Positions 50,458 to 58,762 of a stretch of 64,000 nucleotides of DNA are shown one piece after another. Below the pieces are notes generated by a model that worked only from the letters and a program-made list of their open reading frames with translations, searched no databases and was not told the origin of the DNA. This DNA is from Nonomuraea guangzhouensis. Lineage in GTDB: Bacteria; Actinomycetota; Actinomycetes; Streptosporangiales; Streptosporangiaceae. Location: positions 1 through 64,000 of the forward strand of contig NZ_JAHKRM010000049.1 in assembly GCF_019396345.1 (NCBI RefSeq), given 5' to 3'. The position numbers and the translations under genes were made by a program. Every line of letters begins with the position of its first letter. The stretch's first letter is position 1.

Positions 50458-51528
50458 ATGCAGCCCTTCGCCGGCAGGGCGGCCGTGGCCGGGATCGGCA
50501 TGACCGCGCTGACGCGGGAGTCCGGCCGCACCGAGCTGGACCTGGCGGTCGAGGCCTGCCGTACGGCGTGCGCCGACGCGGGCATCGCACCCGCGGACGT
50601 GGACGCGGTGCTGAGCTACCACATGAACGACTCGGCCCCCGTGACCCAGGTCGCCCGCGCGCTGCGCATCGACCGCCTGGGCTGGCACAACGACATAGCC
50701 GGCGGCGGCACCCAGGCGGCCTCGATCCTGGGCGACGCGGCCCTGCTGATCCACGCCGGTTTGGCACGAAATATCCTGATCTATCGGGCGCTTAACGGCC
50801 GCTCAGGCAAGCGCATGAACACCGTCTCCACCGGCCCGCAGGAGCGGTTCACCTACGGCATGGCCGGCCCGATCCCGCTCTTCGCCCTGGCCGCGACCCG
50901 CTACCTGCACGACACCGGCCTCGGCCCCGAGCACCTCCACGCCGTCGTCGCCCAGTCCAGGGACAACGCCAAGACCAACCCTCGGGCGCTGCGCCGCGAG
51001 CCGCTGTCGTTCGAGGACTACCTGGCCAAGCCGTACGTCTGCACGCCACTGCGTACCGCCGACTGCTGCCAGGAGACCGACGGCGCGTGCGCGCTGCTGG
51101 TCAGCGGCGTGCTCGGCGGCCCGCGCATCCAGGCCGTGGTGCGCGGCGGCGGCCCCGGCTGCTCCTCGATGGACCGGGCCCCGGACGTGACCGCGATCTT
51201 CTCCGAGTACGTGGCCCCCATGCTGTGGGAGGCGTCCGGCATGCGCCCGTCGGACGTGACGGCGGCACTGCCGTACGACGCGTATTCATGGCTGGTCCCC
51301 CGGCAGTTGGCGGACTTCGGCCTGGTCCGTCGCGAGGACCTTGGCCCGTACCTCCTGGAACGACGGCACGCCTGGCTCAACCCGCACGGCGGCCTGCTGT
51401 CAGAGGGCTACGTGCACGGCCTGAACAACGTGGCCCAGGCCGTACGGGAGGTCCGGGACGGCCGCGAGGTGGCGCTGGTGACGGGCTTCGGCGGCAGCTA
51501 TGGGAGCGCGGCACTGCTGGTGGGCTGA
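50458..51528 (+). CDS. SCP2/Ltp-type thiolase-fold lipid-transfer protein (retro-aldolase candidate)
   Basis: 356 residues of the nonspecific lipid-transfer-protein thiolase family: VAGIGMTALTRESGRTELDLA at the N-terminus, NPRALRREPLSFEDYLAKP in the middle and NPHGGLLSEGYVHGLNN near the C-terminus. The usual catalytic Cys of condensing thiolases is not evident at the first motif, as in Ltp2-type aldolases that cleave steroid side-chain CoA esters together with a DUF35 OB-fold partner (one is encoded at 29820-30179). AGGAGG precedes the ATG at 50458. The promoter shares the regulon dyad. Confidence 0.87.
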   Translation: MQPFAGRAAVAGIGMTALTRESGRTELDLAVEACRTACADAGIAPADVDAVLSYHMNDSAPVTQVARALRIDRLGWHNDIAGGGTQAASILGDAALLIHAGLARNILIYRALNGRSGKRMNTVSTGPQERFTYGMAGPIPLFALAATRYLHDTGLGPEHLHAVVAQSRDNAKTNPRALRREPLSFEDYLAKPYVCTPLRTADCCQETDGACALLVSGVLGGPRIQAVVRGGGPGCSSMDRAPDVTAIFSEYVAPMLWEASGMRPSDVTAALPYDAYSWLVPRQLADFGLVRREDLGPYLLERRHAWLNPHGGLLSEGYVHGLNNVAQAVREVRDGREVALVTGFGGSYGSAALLVG

Positions 51529-51544
51529 ACCGCCCGGACCGGCG

Positions 51545-52663
51545 TCACGAAGGAGTGTCCCGCGACACGAAGCGCGGATGGCGTCGCTCGGCCTCTTGCG
51601 GGCTGAGGTACGCACGAGCGGCCAGCCAGGCAGCCGCTCCCGCACCGTCTCCGGCAATGCTCACCGTCTCCTCCCGCAGAAGTGCCAAGACGGCCTGCCG
51701 TACGGGGCCTTCCGTGGTGAGGACGCTACCCGCGAGCACGATGGGGAGGCGGGACACATGCACCTCCATCGCCGTCCTGACCAGCCGGATGGCGGCCTCG
51801 TCCACGATCTCCAGCGCCACCGGATCACCGTCCGCCGCGGCCTCACTCACGAAGGGCGCCAACTCGGCCAGCGCGAGCGGCGCCTGTCCCTGCACCACAG
51901 CCGCCAGCCGCCCAACCGGATCGTCAAATGGCCCGTCGGATAACAGATGACAGATGACAAGCTCTGTCAGCCGCCCTCTTCGGGGCTGCAGGGAAGCGTT
52001 CAAGGCGCGGATGGTGGCGCGAGCGGCGGCCCGGCCGAGCCAGAACGCTGAACCCTCGTCGCCCAGTTGCCACCCATAGCCGTCCGCTGTGGCCACCTGA
52101 ACGTGGTCGGTAATTTTTGCCGCGATCGCCCCTGTCCCGGAGATCAGCACCGTGCCCGATGGCGACGCCGTGCCTGCGGCGAATGCGGTGACGACGTCGC
52201 CAAGTGTGCGGGTCATCTCCGCGTGGATCGCCGGCCCCTGAACGCCATCACCGCCCGGTCCGCCGAACACCCGCTCCACTACGGCCTGACGCATCGCCGC
52301 GTTACCCGCCATACCGACGACCACCGCCCGGACCAGCGCCCCTGCTGAAGAGGGCACCTCAGCCGAAGGGGCCGCCCCTGGTGGAGACGCCGCAGATCCG
52401 TCCGCTGCCGTCGGTGCGCCGGCGTTCCCCGGCGCACCGGCCGTCACTCCACCGGCCGTCACTCCACCGCTCGCCAGGACGCCGTCCGCCGACGTCAGCG
52501 CCCTGCGCACCGCTGCCGCCAAGTTGGCGCAAGCCGTCGGGAAGCCGAGTGCGACCGCGTTGGCGCCGCCCGCGACCCCATAGCCGACCCGCGTGCCCGC
52601 CAGCGTGAAGAGTGCGGCACGCGACGAGGTGCCGCCTGCGTCAATGCCCAGAACCAGCTCCAT
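51545..52663 (-). CDS. BadF/BadG-type sugar kinase (N-acetylglucosamine kinase-like), module 1
   Basis: 372 residues of the ASKHA fold: LGIDAGGTSSRAALF is the phosphate-1 motif, LISGTGAIAAK phosphate-2, DGYGWQLGDEGSAFWLG the GlcNAc-kinase signature, and LAGSVLTTEGPVR the adenosine region. Residues about 83-130 are a Gly/Ala/Pro-rich insert absent from the paralogue at 58752 (314 residues). It phosphorylates an amino sugar or related hexose after import. It is divergent from the RpiR gene with 60 bp between them; TAATTT lies 5 nt before its ATG. Confidence 0.88.
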   Translation of the reverse strand: MELVLGIDAGGTSSRAALFTLAGTRVGYGVAGGANAVALGFPTACANLAAAVRRALTSADGVLASGGVTAGGVTAGAPGNAGAPTAADGSAASPPGAAPSAEVPSSAGALVRAVVVGMAGNAAMRQAVVERVFGGPGGDGVQGPAIHAEMTRTLGDVVTAFAAGTASPSGTVLISGTGAIAAKITDHVQVATADGYGWQLGDEGSAFWLGRAAARATIRALNASLQPRRGRLTELVICHLLSDGPFDDPVGRLAAVVQGQAPLALAELAPFVSEAAADGDPVALEIVDEAAIRLVRTAMEVHVSRLPIVLAGSVLTTEGPVRQAVLALLREETVSIAGDGAGAAAWLAARAYLSPQEAERRHPRFVSRDTPS

Positions 52664-52667
52664 GTCA

Positions 52668-52718
52668 AAAATTATTCCCCAATATCCTTGACGAGGCCAG
52701 GATATGAGCATAATTTTC
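52668..52718. promoter_or_regulatory. Divergent promoter with inverted AAAATTAT/ATAATTTT elements (module 1)
   Basis: A plus-strand sigma-70-type promoter reads TTGACG (52688-52693), N17, TAATTT (52711-52716), followed after 7 nt by GTG 52724. ATAATTTTC at the -10 and its inverted counterpart AAAATTAT near 52669 flank the intergenic region and probably bind the RpiR regulator. Confidence 0.8.
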
Positions 52719-52723
52719 ACCGC

Positions 52724-53593
52724 GTGGACCTACTAGCCCGGATCAGAACCGAGCAGCACGACATGCCCGAGGCGCTACGGAAAGTGGCGGACGCGATCCT
52801 CGGCAGCCCCGCCGAGGCCGCGCGGTTGACGATCGTCGATCTGGCCGAGCGGAGCGGCACCTCCACCGCCACGATCACGAGGTTCTGCCGGGCGCTGGGA
52901 TTCACCGGCTACGCCGAGCTGCGGGTCGCCATCGCGACCGAGACCGGGCGGGTGGCGCAGCAGACCTGGCAGACCGACATCGGGCAGGAGATCCTGCCCG
53001 ACGACAGTCTCGAACGGGTGCTGGGCGTCGTCTCCGGGAACGACATCCGGCTGATCCAGGAGACCGGCGACCAGCTCGACCTGGCCGTGGTGGGCAAGGT
53101 CGCGCAGGCCGTCGCGCGGGCCGGGAGGGTGCTGCTGTTCGGGGTGTCGAGCAGCGCGGCCGTCGCCAGCGAGATGGAGTACCGGCTGCAGCGGATGCGC
53201 GTACCCACCTGGAGCAGGTCCGACGCGCACAGCGCGCTGACCGACGCGGCGCTGCTCGGGCACGGTGACGTGGCCATCGGCATCTCCCACAGCGGCCGGA
53301 CGCGCGAGGTCATCGAGGTGCTCGCCGAGGCGGGCAGCCATGGCGCGATCACCGTGGCCGTGACCTCGCATCCCAGGTCGCCACTCGCCGAGGTGGCCGA
53401 GCTGGTGCTGACCACGGCCAGCCGTGAGACGACGTTCCGGTCGGACGGGTTCGCGGCGATCCATTCGCAGTTGCTCGTGCTGGACGTGGTCTACGTCTCG
53501 GTCGCGCAGAAGACCTACGAACGTACCAAGGAGGCTTTCGACGTAACGGTCAGAGCGGTAGCCGGACACCGACTCCCAGAAGGGGATATATGA
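52724..53593 (+). CDS. RpiR/MurR-family sugar-responsive regulator, module 1
   Basis: 289 residues. An N-terminal HTH_6 domain (LTIVDLAERSGTSTATITRFCRALGFTGYAELR, in segments) is followed by a SIS sugar-phosphate-binding domain (VLLFGVSSSAAVASEMEYRL; IGISHSGRTREVIE). The start is set at GTG 52724, because the upstream TTG at 52688 is the -35 hexamer of its own promoter and because the paralogue at 59776 then has the same length (289). It probably represses the kinase and the uptake genes until a phosphosugar binds. Confidence 0.88.
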   Translation: MDLLARIRTEQHDMPEALRKVADAILGSPAEAARLTIVDLAERSGTSTATITRFCRALGFTGYAELRVAIATETGRVAQQTWQTDIGQEILPDDSLERVLGVVSGNDIRLIQETGDQLDLAVVGKVAQAVARAGRVLLFGVSSSAAVASEMEYRLQRMRVPTWSRSDAHSALTDAALLGHGDVAIGISHSGRTREVIEVLAEAGSHGAITVAVTSHPRSPLAEVAELVLTTASRETTFRSDGFAAIHSQLLVLDVVYVSVAQKTYERTKEAFDVTVRAVAGHRLPEGDI

Positions 53594-54336
53594 CGTTAAA
53601 TCTTGAGGACTACGTCGCCCACCTCGCCCCGCTCGTCCAGGACATTCCGAAAGATCCGGAGATCTCCAGGGCCGCCACACTGTTCACCGCGGCGATCAGT
53701 AAGGGCGGCGTGATCCAGGCGTTCGGCTCGGGCCACTCCGAGGCGGTCGCGATGGAGATCGCCGGGCGGGCGGGCGGTCTGGTGCCCACGAACCGGCTCG
53801 CGCTCAGGGACATCGTCCTGTACGGCGGAGCGCCCCGCGACCAGCTCGACCGCTACGACCTGGAACGCGACCCGGCCGTCGCCCACACCATCCTCGATCA
53901 CGCCCCCGTCCACGACGAGGACCTGTTCGTGATCATCTCCAACTCCGGCGTGAACGGCGTGGTCGTCGAGCTCGCCACCCTCGTCAAGCAGCGCGGTCAC
54001 GACCTGGTCGCGATCACCTCGCGCGCCCACGGCGACAGGGTCACCTCCCGTCACCCCTCGGGCCGCAAACTGAGCGACCTCGCCGACGTGGTGCTCGACA
54101 ACCGGGCACCGTACGGCGACGCGGTGCTTCCCCTGCCCGGCGGAGGCGCCACCGGGGCCGTCTCCACCATCACCTCGGCCCTGCTCGCCCAGCTCGTCGT
54201 GACCGCGACGGTGGGCAACCTGCTCGAGGCGGGCCAGGTCCCACCGGTCTACCTCTCGGCCAACGTCCCCGAGGGCGACGCCCACAACCTCAAGCTCGAA
54301 GCGCTGTACGCGGGCCGCATCCGCCGAGGCGCCTGA
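53590..54336 (+). CDS. SIS-domain phosphosugar protein (UPF0309-like), module 1
   Basis: 248 residues, a single SIS domain: FGSGHSEAVAMEIAGRAGGLVP binds the phosphosugar and VIISNSGVNGVVVELA the second loop; SRHPSGRKLSDLADVVLDN is typical of UPF0309. Members isomerise or cleave phosphorylated amino sugars, related to MurNAc-6-P etherase and GlmS isomerase domains. ATGA overlap with the RpiR stop. Acts after import and phosphorylation. Confidence 0.86.
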   Translation: MTLNLEDYVAHLAPLVQDIPKDPEISRAATLFTAAISKGGVIQAFGSGHSEAVAMEIAGRAGGLVPTNRLALRDIVLYGGAPRDQLDRYDLERDPAVAHTILDHAPVHDEDLFVIISNSGVNGVVVELATLVKQRGHDLVAITSRAHGDRVTSRHPSGRKLSDLADVVLDNRAPYGDAVLPLPGGGATGAVSTITSALLAQLVVTATVGNLLEAGQVPPVYLSANVPEGDAHNLKLEALYAGRIRRGA

Positions 54337-54419
54337 GCACCTCCCTGAGCACGACAGCACGACAGCACTGTTCGGCATGCACGAAATTCGGGGGCCGTAG
54401 AAACAAGGAGAACCCCGCC

Positions 54420-55778
54420 ATGACGCGGAATGCCGTGAGGATCCTCTTCAGCCTGACCCTCCCCCTCATCCTGGTAGCCCTGGCGCTGACCGCCCCGGCC
54501 AACGCCCAGCAGGCCGTACGCCTCACGTACAAGACCAGCTCCCCACTCGCCACCACCGCCCAAGCCGAGCCCTGGTTCCAGCTCTACAACGACGGCACCA
54601 CGTCGATCCCGCTCAACCAGGTCAAGATCCGCTACTACCTGACCGGCACGGAGACGTACCGCTTCGCCTGCTCATGGGCGGTGGTGAGTTGTTCGACGGT
54701 GACGGGGCAGTTCGTCCGTCAGTCGGGTGCCGACCAGTACCTAGAAATCGCCTTCACCTCCGGCACGCTCGCACCCGGCACGAACACCGGCGACATGCAG
54801 CTCCGCTTCTACCGTGCCGACTGGCAGAACTTCACCCAGAGCGACGACTACTCCTTCGGCTCCCAGACCGCGTACGGCAACTGGGACAAGGTGACCGTCT
54901 ACGTCAACGGCCAGCTCGCCTGGGGCCGGCCGTCAGGCAGCGATCCGACTCCCACCCCGACCCCGACCGTCACTCCGCCCGGCGGTTCGCAGGGCGTGCT
55001 GTTCGACGACTTCAGCTACACCGGCTCGGCCGACCCGCGTCTGTCCCAGCGCGGCTGGACGGTCCGCTCCAGCTCCGGCGGCCCCGGCGTGCCCGGTGCC
55101 ACCTGGTCGCCGTCGGCGATCACGTTCCCCGGCGGCCTGCTCACGCTCGACTCCTCGACCAACGGCACCGCCTCGGGCACCGTCCAGACGGAGCTGTCCA
55201 CCGCCGCCCGCAAGTTCCACGAGGGTACGTACGCGGCCAGGGTGCGTTTCAGCGACGCCCCGACCAGCGGCCCGGACGGCGAGCACCTGGTGCAGACGTT
55301 CTTCACGATCACCCCGCTCAACTTCAACCTGGACCCCGACTACGGCGAGCTGGACTTCGAGTACCTGCCCAACGGCGGCTGGGGCGAGCCGGGCAACATC
55401 CTCTACACCACGAGCTGGGAGACCTACCAGGCCGACCCCTGGCAGGCCGTGAACACCCACACCGAGGAGCGGACGAGCTTCAACGGCTGGCATGACCTGG
55501 TCATCCAGGTCGGCGGCGGGCGCATCAAGTACTACGTCGACGGGCGGCTGTTCGCCGACCACGGCGACATCTACTACCCCGAGACGCCCATGTGGATCAT
55601 GTTCAACCAGTGGTTCATCGATCTGCAGGGCGGCACCACCCCGCGGAGCTACCGGCAGCAGGTCGACTGGGTCTACCACAGCAAGAACGAGATCGTCTCA
55701 CCCGCCGACGTGCTCGGCCGGGTCAGCGCCTTCCGCACCGCCGGAACCGCCTTCCAGGACACGGTCCCCAGTTCCTGA
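54420..55778 (+). CDS. Secreted CBM3-GH16 beta-glucanase-like protein
   Basis: 452 residues. Sec signal peptide (LFSLTLPLILVALALTAPANA). A family-3-type carbohydrate-binding module spans about 28-170 (FQLYNDGTTSIPLNQVKIRYYLTG, in segments), then a Pro/Thr linker (PTPTPTPTV) and a GH16-like beta-sandwich with the catalytic motif GELDFEYL (Glu310, Asp312, Glu314). It should cut a beta-glucan or related polysaccharide outside the cell and feed the ABC importer behind it. AAGGAG precedes the ATG. The carbohydrate-binding family is inferred from the strand pattern. Confidence 0.82.
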   Translation: MTRNAVRILFSLTLPLILVALALTAPANAQQAVRLTYKTSSPLATTAQAEPWFQLYNDGTTSIPLNQVKIRYYLTGTETYRFACSWAVVSCSTVTGQFVRQSGADQYLEIAFTSGTLAPGTNTGDMQLRFYRADWQNFTQSDDYSFGSQTAYGNWDKVTVYVNGQLAWGRPSGSDPTPTPTPTVTPPGGSQGVLFDDFSYTGSADPRLSQRGWTVRSSSGGPGVPGATWSPSAITFPGGLLTLDSSTNGTASGTVQTELSTAARKFHEGTYAARVRFSDAPTSGPDGEHLVQTFFTITPLNFNLDPDYGELDFEYLPNGGWGEPGNILYTTSWETYQADPWQAVNTHTEERTSFNGWHDLVIQVGGGRIKYYVDGRLFADHGDIYYPETPMWIMFNQWFIDLQGGTTPRSYRQQVDWVYHSKNEIVSPADVLGRVSAFRTAGTAFQDTVPSS

Positions 55779-55818
55779 GAGCACCGCCGACACACCCCCC
55801 ATCAGAAGGTGAACGACG

Positions 55819-57072
55819 ATGAAGTACCGCATCCTGGCTCTGGCGGCCGTCTTCGCGCTGGGCGCGTGCGGCTCCGATGCCAAGCCGACCGGCGGAGCGC
55901 CCGCGAGCGGCGGCCCGGCCAAGCTGACCGTCTGGATCATGGACGGCAGCATCACGAAGGAACTGCTGAAGACGTTCGAGACCGGCTACGAGGCCGCGCA
56001 CCAGGGGACGGACCTCGACATCCAGATCCAGGCCTGGGACGGCATCGGCGAGCGCGTGACCGCCGCGCTGGCCAGCACCGACGCCCCCGATGTCATAGAG
56101 GTCGGCAACACCCAGGTCGCCCAGTACGCGGCCAGCGGCGGCGTCCAGGACCTGACCGGCAAGGTGACCGACCTCAAGGGCGAGGACTGGCTGCCGGGCC
56201 TGGCCCAGCCGGGCAACATCGACGGCAAGCAGTACGGCATCCCCTGGTACGCCGCCAACCGCGTCGTCGTCTACAACAAGGACATATTCGCCAAGGAAGG
56301 GATCAAAGCCCCAAAAACCAGGGACGAATGGCTAAATATCACGGCAAAGCTTAATAAAGGCCAGAACCAGGGCATCTACCTCACCGGCCAGACCTGGTAC
56401 GCCCTGGCTGGGTTCGTCTGGGACGAGGGCGGCGACCTGGCGATCCAGGAGGGCGGCAAGTGGAAGGGCGCCCTCGACACCCCGCAGGCCCTGGCCGGCA
56501 TGGACTTCTACCAGCGCCTCCAAGCCCTCGGCAAGGGCCCCAAGGACGCCGACGAGGCCAACCCGCCGCAGCACGAGGTGTTCGCCCAGGGCAAGGTTGC
56601 CCAGATCATCGCCGTCCCCGGCATCGCCTCGCGGGTCCTGGAGGTCGAGCCGAAGATGAAGGACAAGATGGGCTTCTTCCCCATCCCCGGCAAGACGGCC
56701 GACAAGCCGGGCACCGTGTTCACCGGCGGCTCCGACCTGATCATCCCGGTCGCCTCGCAGCGCCAGGACCAGGCGTACGAGGTCGTCAAGGCGCTGGCCG
56801 GCGAACAGTTCCAGACGGAGCTGGCCAAGGCGATGAGCTTCGTGCCCAACCGCACCTCGCTCGCCGGCGTGCTGGCCGGTGACGAGGGCACGGCGGCCAT
56901 GGCCACCGCCGCCGCCAACGGCCGGGCCACTCCCAACACGCCCAACTGGGCCGCCGTCGAGGCCACCTCGGTCGTCAAGCAGTACATGACCGCCGTACTC
57001 ACCGGTGCCGACCCGGCGGCCGAGGCGAAGAAGGTCTCCGAGACCATCACGACGACCCTGAACAGCAAGTGA
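55819..57072 (+). CDS. ABC sugar-transporter substrate-binding lipoprotein, module 1
   Basis: 417 residues with a lipoprotein signal (FALGAC, lipobox LGAC with Cys at about residue 17). The SBP_bac_1 fold is visible: KLTVWIMDG, NTQVAQYAASGGVQDLTG and WYAANRVVVYNKDIF. It binds an oligosaccharide at the cell surface and passes it to the two permeases that follow. It is 41 nt after the glucanase gene. The ATPase is not encoded nearby, so a shared MsiK-type ATPase is probable. Confidence 0.92.
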   Translation: MKYRILALAAVFALGACGSDAKPTGGAPASGGPAKLTVWIMDGSITKELLKTFETGYEAAHQGTDLDIQIQAWDGIGERVTAALASTDAPDVIEVGNTQVAQYAASGGVQDLTGKVTDLKGEDWLPGLAQPGNIDGKQYGIPWYAANRVVVYNKDIFAKEGIKAPKTRDEWLNITAKLNKGQNQGIYLTGQTWYALAGFVWDEGGDLAIQEGGKWKGALDTPQALAGMDFYQRLQALGKGPKDADEANPPQHEVFAQGKVAQIIAVPGIASRVLEVEPKMKDKMGFFPIPGKTADKPGTVFTGGSDLIIPVASQRQDQAYEVVKALAGEQFQTELAKAMSFVPNRTSLAGVLAGDEGTAAMATAAANGRATPNTPNWAAVEATSVVKQYMTAVLTGADPAAEAKKVSETITTTLNSK

Positions 57073-57947
57073 GGTCGCGTTCGCTCTGGCCCTACCTGCT
57101 CATCGCGCCCACGGTGGCCGGTGGGGCCTTCCTCCTGCTCTATCCCCTGCTCAAGGCGGCCCTGATCTCGTTCCAGCACTTCCGCATGGGCGAGCTCATC
57201 AGGGGCGGCGCCGTGTTCGCGGGCCTTGCGAACTACCGGGAACTCCTGTCCGGCGCGGAGTTCTGGCAGGTGCTGCTGCGTACCCTCGGGTGGACCGCGA
57301 TCAACGTGGTGCTCATCGTGGCCCTGTCGACCGGCGTCGCCCTGATGCTGGTCCGGCTCCGCCCCGGCCTGCGCCTGGCGGTGATGAGCGGGCTCGCCCT
57401 GGCCTGGGCCACTCCGGTCATCGCGGCCACCACGATCTTCCAGTGGCTCTTCCAGTCGGAGCTCGGCGTGGTCAACTGGCTGCTGGTCACGCTGGGCCTC
57501 GACTCGTTCCGCGGCTACACCTGGTTCGCGGACGGCACCGCCACGTTCGCCGTACTCGTCGTCCTGGTCGTCTGGCAGTCGGTGCCGTTCGCCGCGCTGA
57601 CCCTCTACGCGGGGCTGACCACGATCCCGGCCGAGCTGTACGAGTCCGCCAGGATCGACGGCGGCACCGGCCGGCAGGTCTTCTGGAAGATCACGGTGCC
57701 CATCCTGCGGCAGCTCTTCGCGCTGATCACCTCCCTGGAAGTGATCTGGGTGGCCAAGTGCTTCCCGCAGATCTGGGTCCTCAGCCAGGGCGGGCCCGAC
57801 GGCGCCACCACCACCCTGCCGGTCTACGCGTTCAAGATCGCCAGAGTCCTGCACCGGTACGACCTGGGCTCCGCGGTCGCCATGCTCACCGTCGTCATCC
57901 TCGCCATCGCCCTGATCAGCAACCTGCGCAGAATGGTCCGCTCATGA
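57069..57947 (+). CDS. ABC sugar-transporter permease 1, module 1
   Basis: 292 residues, GTG start overlapping the lipoprotein stop (GTGA). About six membrane helices; the EAA-loop equivalent is AELYESARIDGGTGRQVFWKITVPIL. MalF/CUT1-type. Forms the membrane channel with the next gene's product. Confidence 0.93.
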   Translation: MRSRSLWPYLLIAPTVAGGAFLLLYPLLKAALISFQHFRMGELIRGGAVFAGLANYRELLSGAEFWQVLLRTLGWTAINVVLIVALSTGVALMLVRLRPGLRLAVMSGLALAWATPVIAATTIFQWLFQSELGVVNWLLVTLGLDSFRGYTWFADGTATFAVLVVLVVWQSVPFAALTLYAGLTTIPAELYESARIDGGTGRQVFWKITVPILRQLFALITSLEVIWVAKCFPQIWVLSQGGPDGATTTLPVYAFKIARVLHRYDLGSAVAMLTVVILAIALISNLRRMVRS

Positions 57948-58762
57948 AACGGCTCGCGCTCAACGCGGCGGCGCTGGCCGTACTCGCGATGACGATCTTC
58001 CCCGTGTACTGGATGTTCCTGACCGCGGTCAAACCGACCAGCGACATCCAGGCGGCCACGCCCACGTTCTGGCCGGCGAACCCCACTCTCGAACACTTCG
58101 CCACAGCCATCTCCGCGCCCGGCTTCTGGACCTACTGGCGCAACAGCCTGGTCGTGACCGTGGTGGCCGTGCTGCTCGCGCTGGTCGTGGCGCTGCTGGC
58201 GGCGTTCGCGGTGACCAGGATGCGCTGGCGGGGCGCGGGGGCCTTCGTGCTCGCCGTCTTCGCCGCCCAGATGGCGCCGTGGGAGGCGCTGCTGGTGCCG
58301 GTGTTCATCATCGCCAGGGACACCGACCTGCTCGATTCGCTGACCATGCTGACCGGCGTCTACTTCATGATCACGCTGCCGTTCACGATCGTGACGTTGC
58401 GCGGGTTCCTGCAGGCGATCCCGCTGGAGCTGGAGGAGGCGGCGCAGGTCGACGGGTGCGGCCGGCTCATGGCGTTCCGGCGGGTGGTGTTCCCGCTGCT
58501 CGCGCCGGGGCTGATGGCGACCTCGCTGTTCGGCTTCATCACGGCGTGGAACGAGTTCGCGTTCGTCAACGTGCTGATCATCAAGGATCAGGACCGGCGG
58601 ACGCTGCCGGTGTGGCTGTCGTCGTTCCGCGACGTGTTCGGCACCGACTGGGGCGCGACGATGGCCGCGGCCAGCCTGTTCGCGCTGCCCGCGCTGCTGC
58701 TGTTCCTGTTCCTGCAGCGCCGCGTCGGCACCGGCATGACCGCGGGGGCGATCAAGGGCTGA
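57944..58762 (+). CDS. ABC sugar-transporter permease 2, module 1
   Basis: 272 residues, MalG/CUT1-type with six helices. The EAA loop reads LELEEAAQVDGCGRLMAFRRVVFPLL. ATGA overlap with permease 1. The 3' end overlaps the convergent kinase gene of module 2 by 11 bp, so the two modules abut without a spacer. Confidence 0.93.
   Translation: MKRLALNAAALAVLAMTIFPVYWMFLTAVKPTSDIQAATPTFWPANPTLEHFATAISAPGFWTYWRNSLVVTVVAVLLALVVALLAAFAVTRMRWRGAGAFVLAVFAAQMAPWEALLVPVFIIARDTDLLDSLTMLTGVYFMITLPFTIVTLRGFLQAIPLELEEAAQVDGCGRLMAFRRVVFPLLAPGLMATSLFGFITAWNEFAFVNVLIIKDQDRRTLPVWLSSFRDVFGTDWGATMAAASLFALPALLLFLFLQRRVGTGMTAGAIKG

Noticed and set aside
52688..52690. TTG as start codon for the module 1 RpiR regulator
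   Set aside because: It is part of a -35 hexamer correctly spaced from TAATTT; GTG 52724 is better supported.
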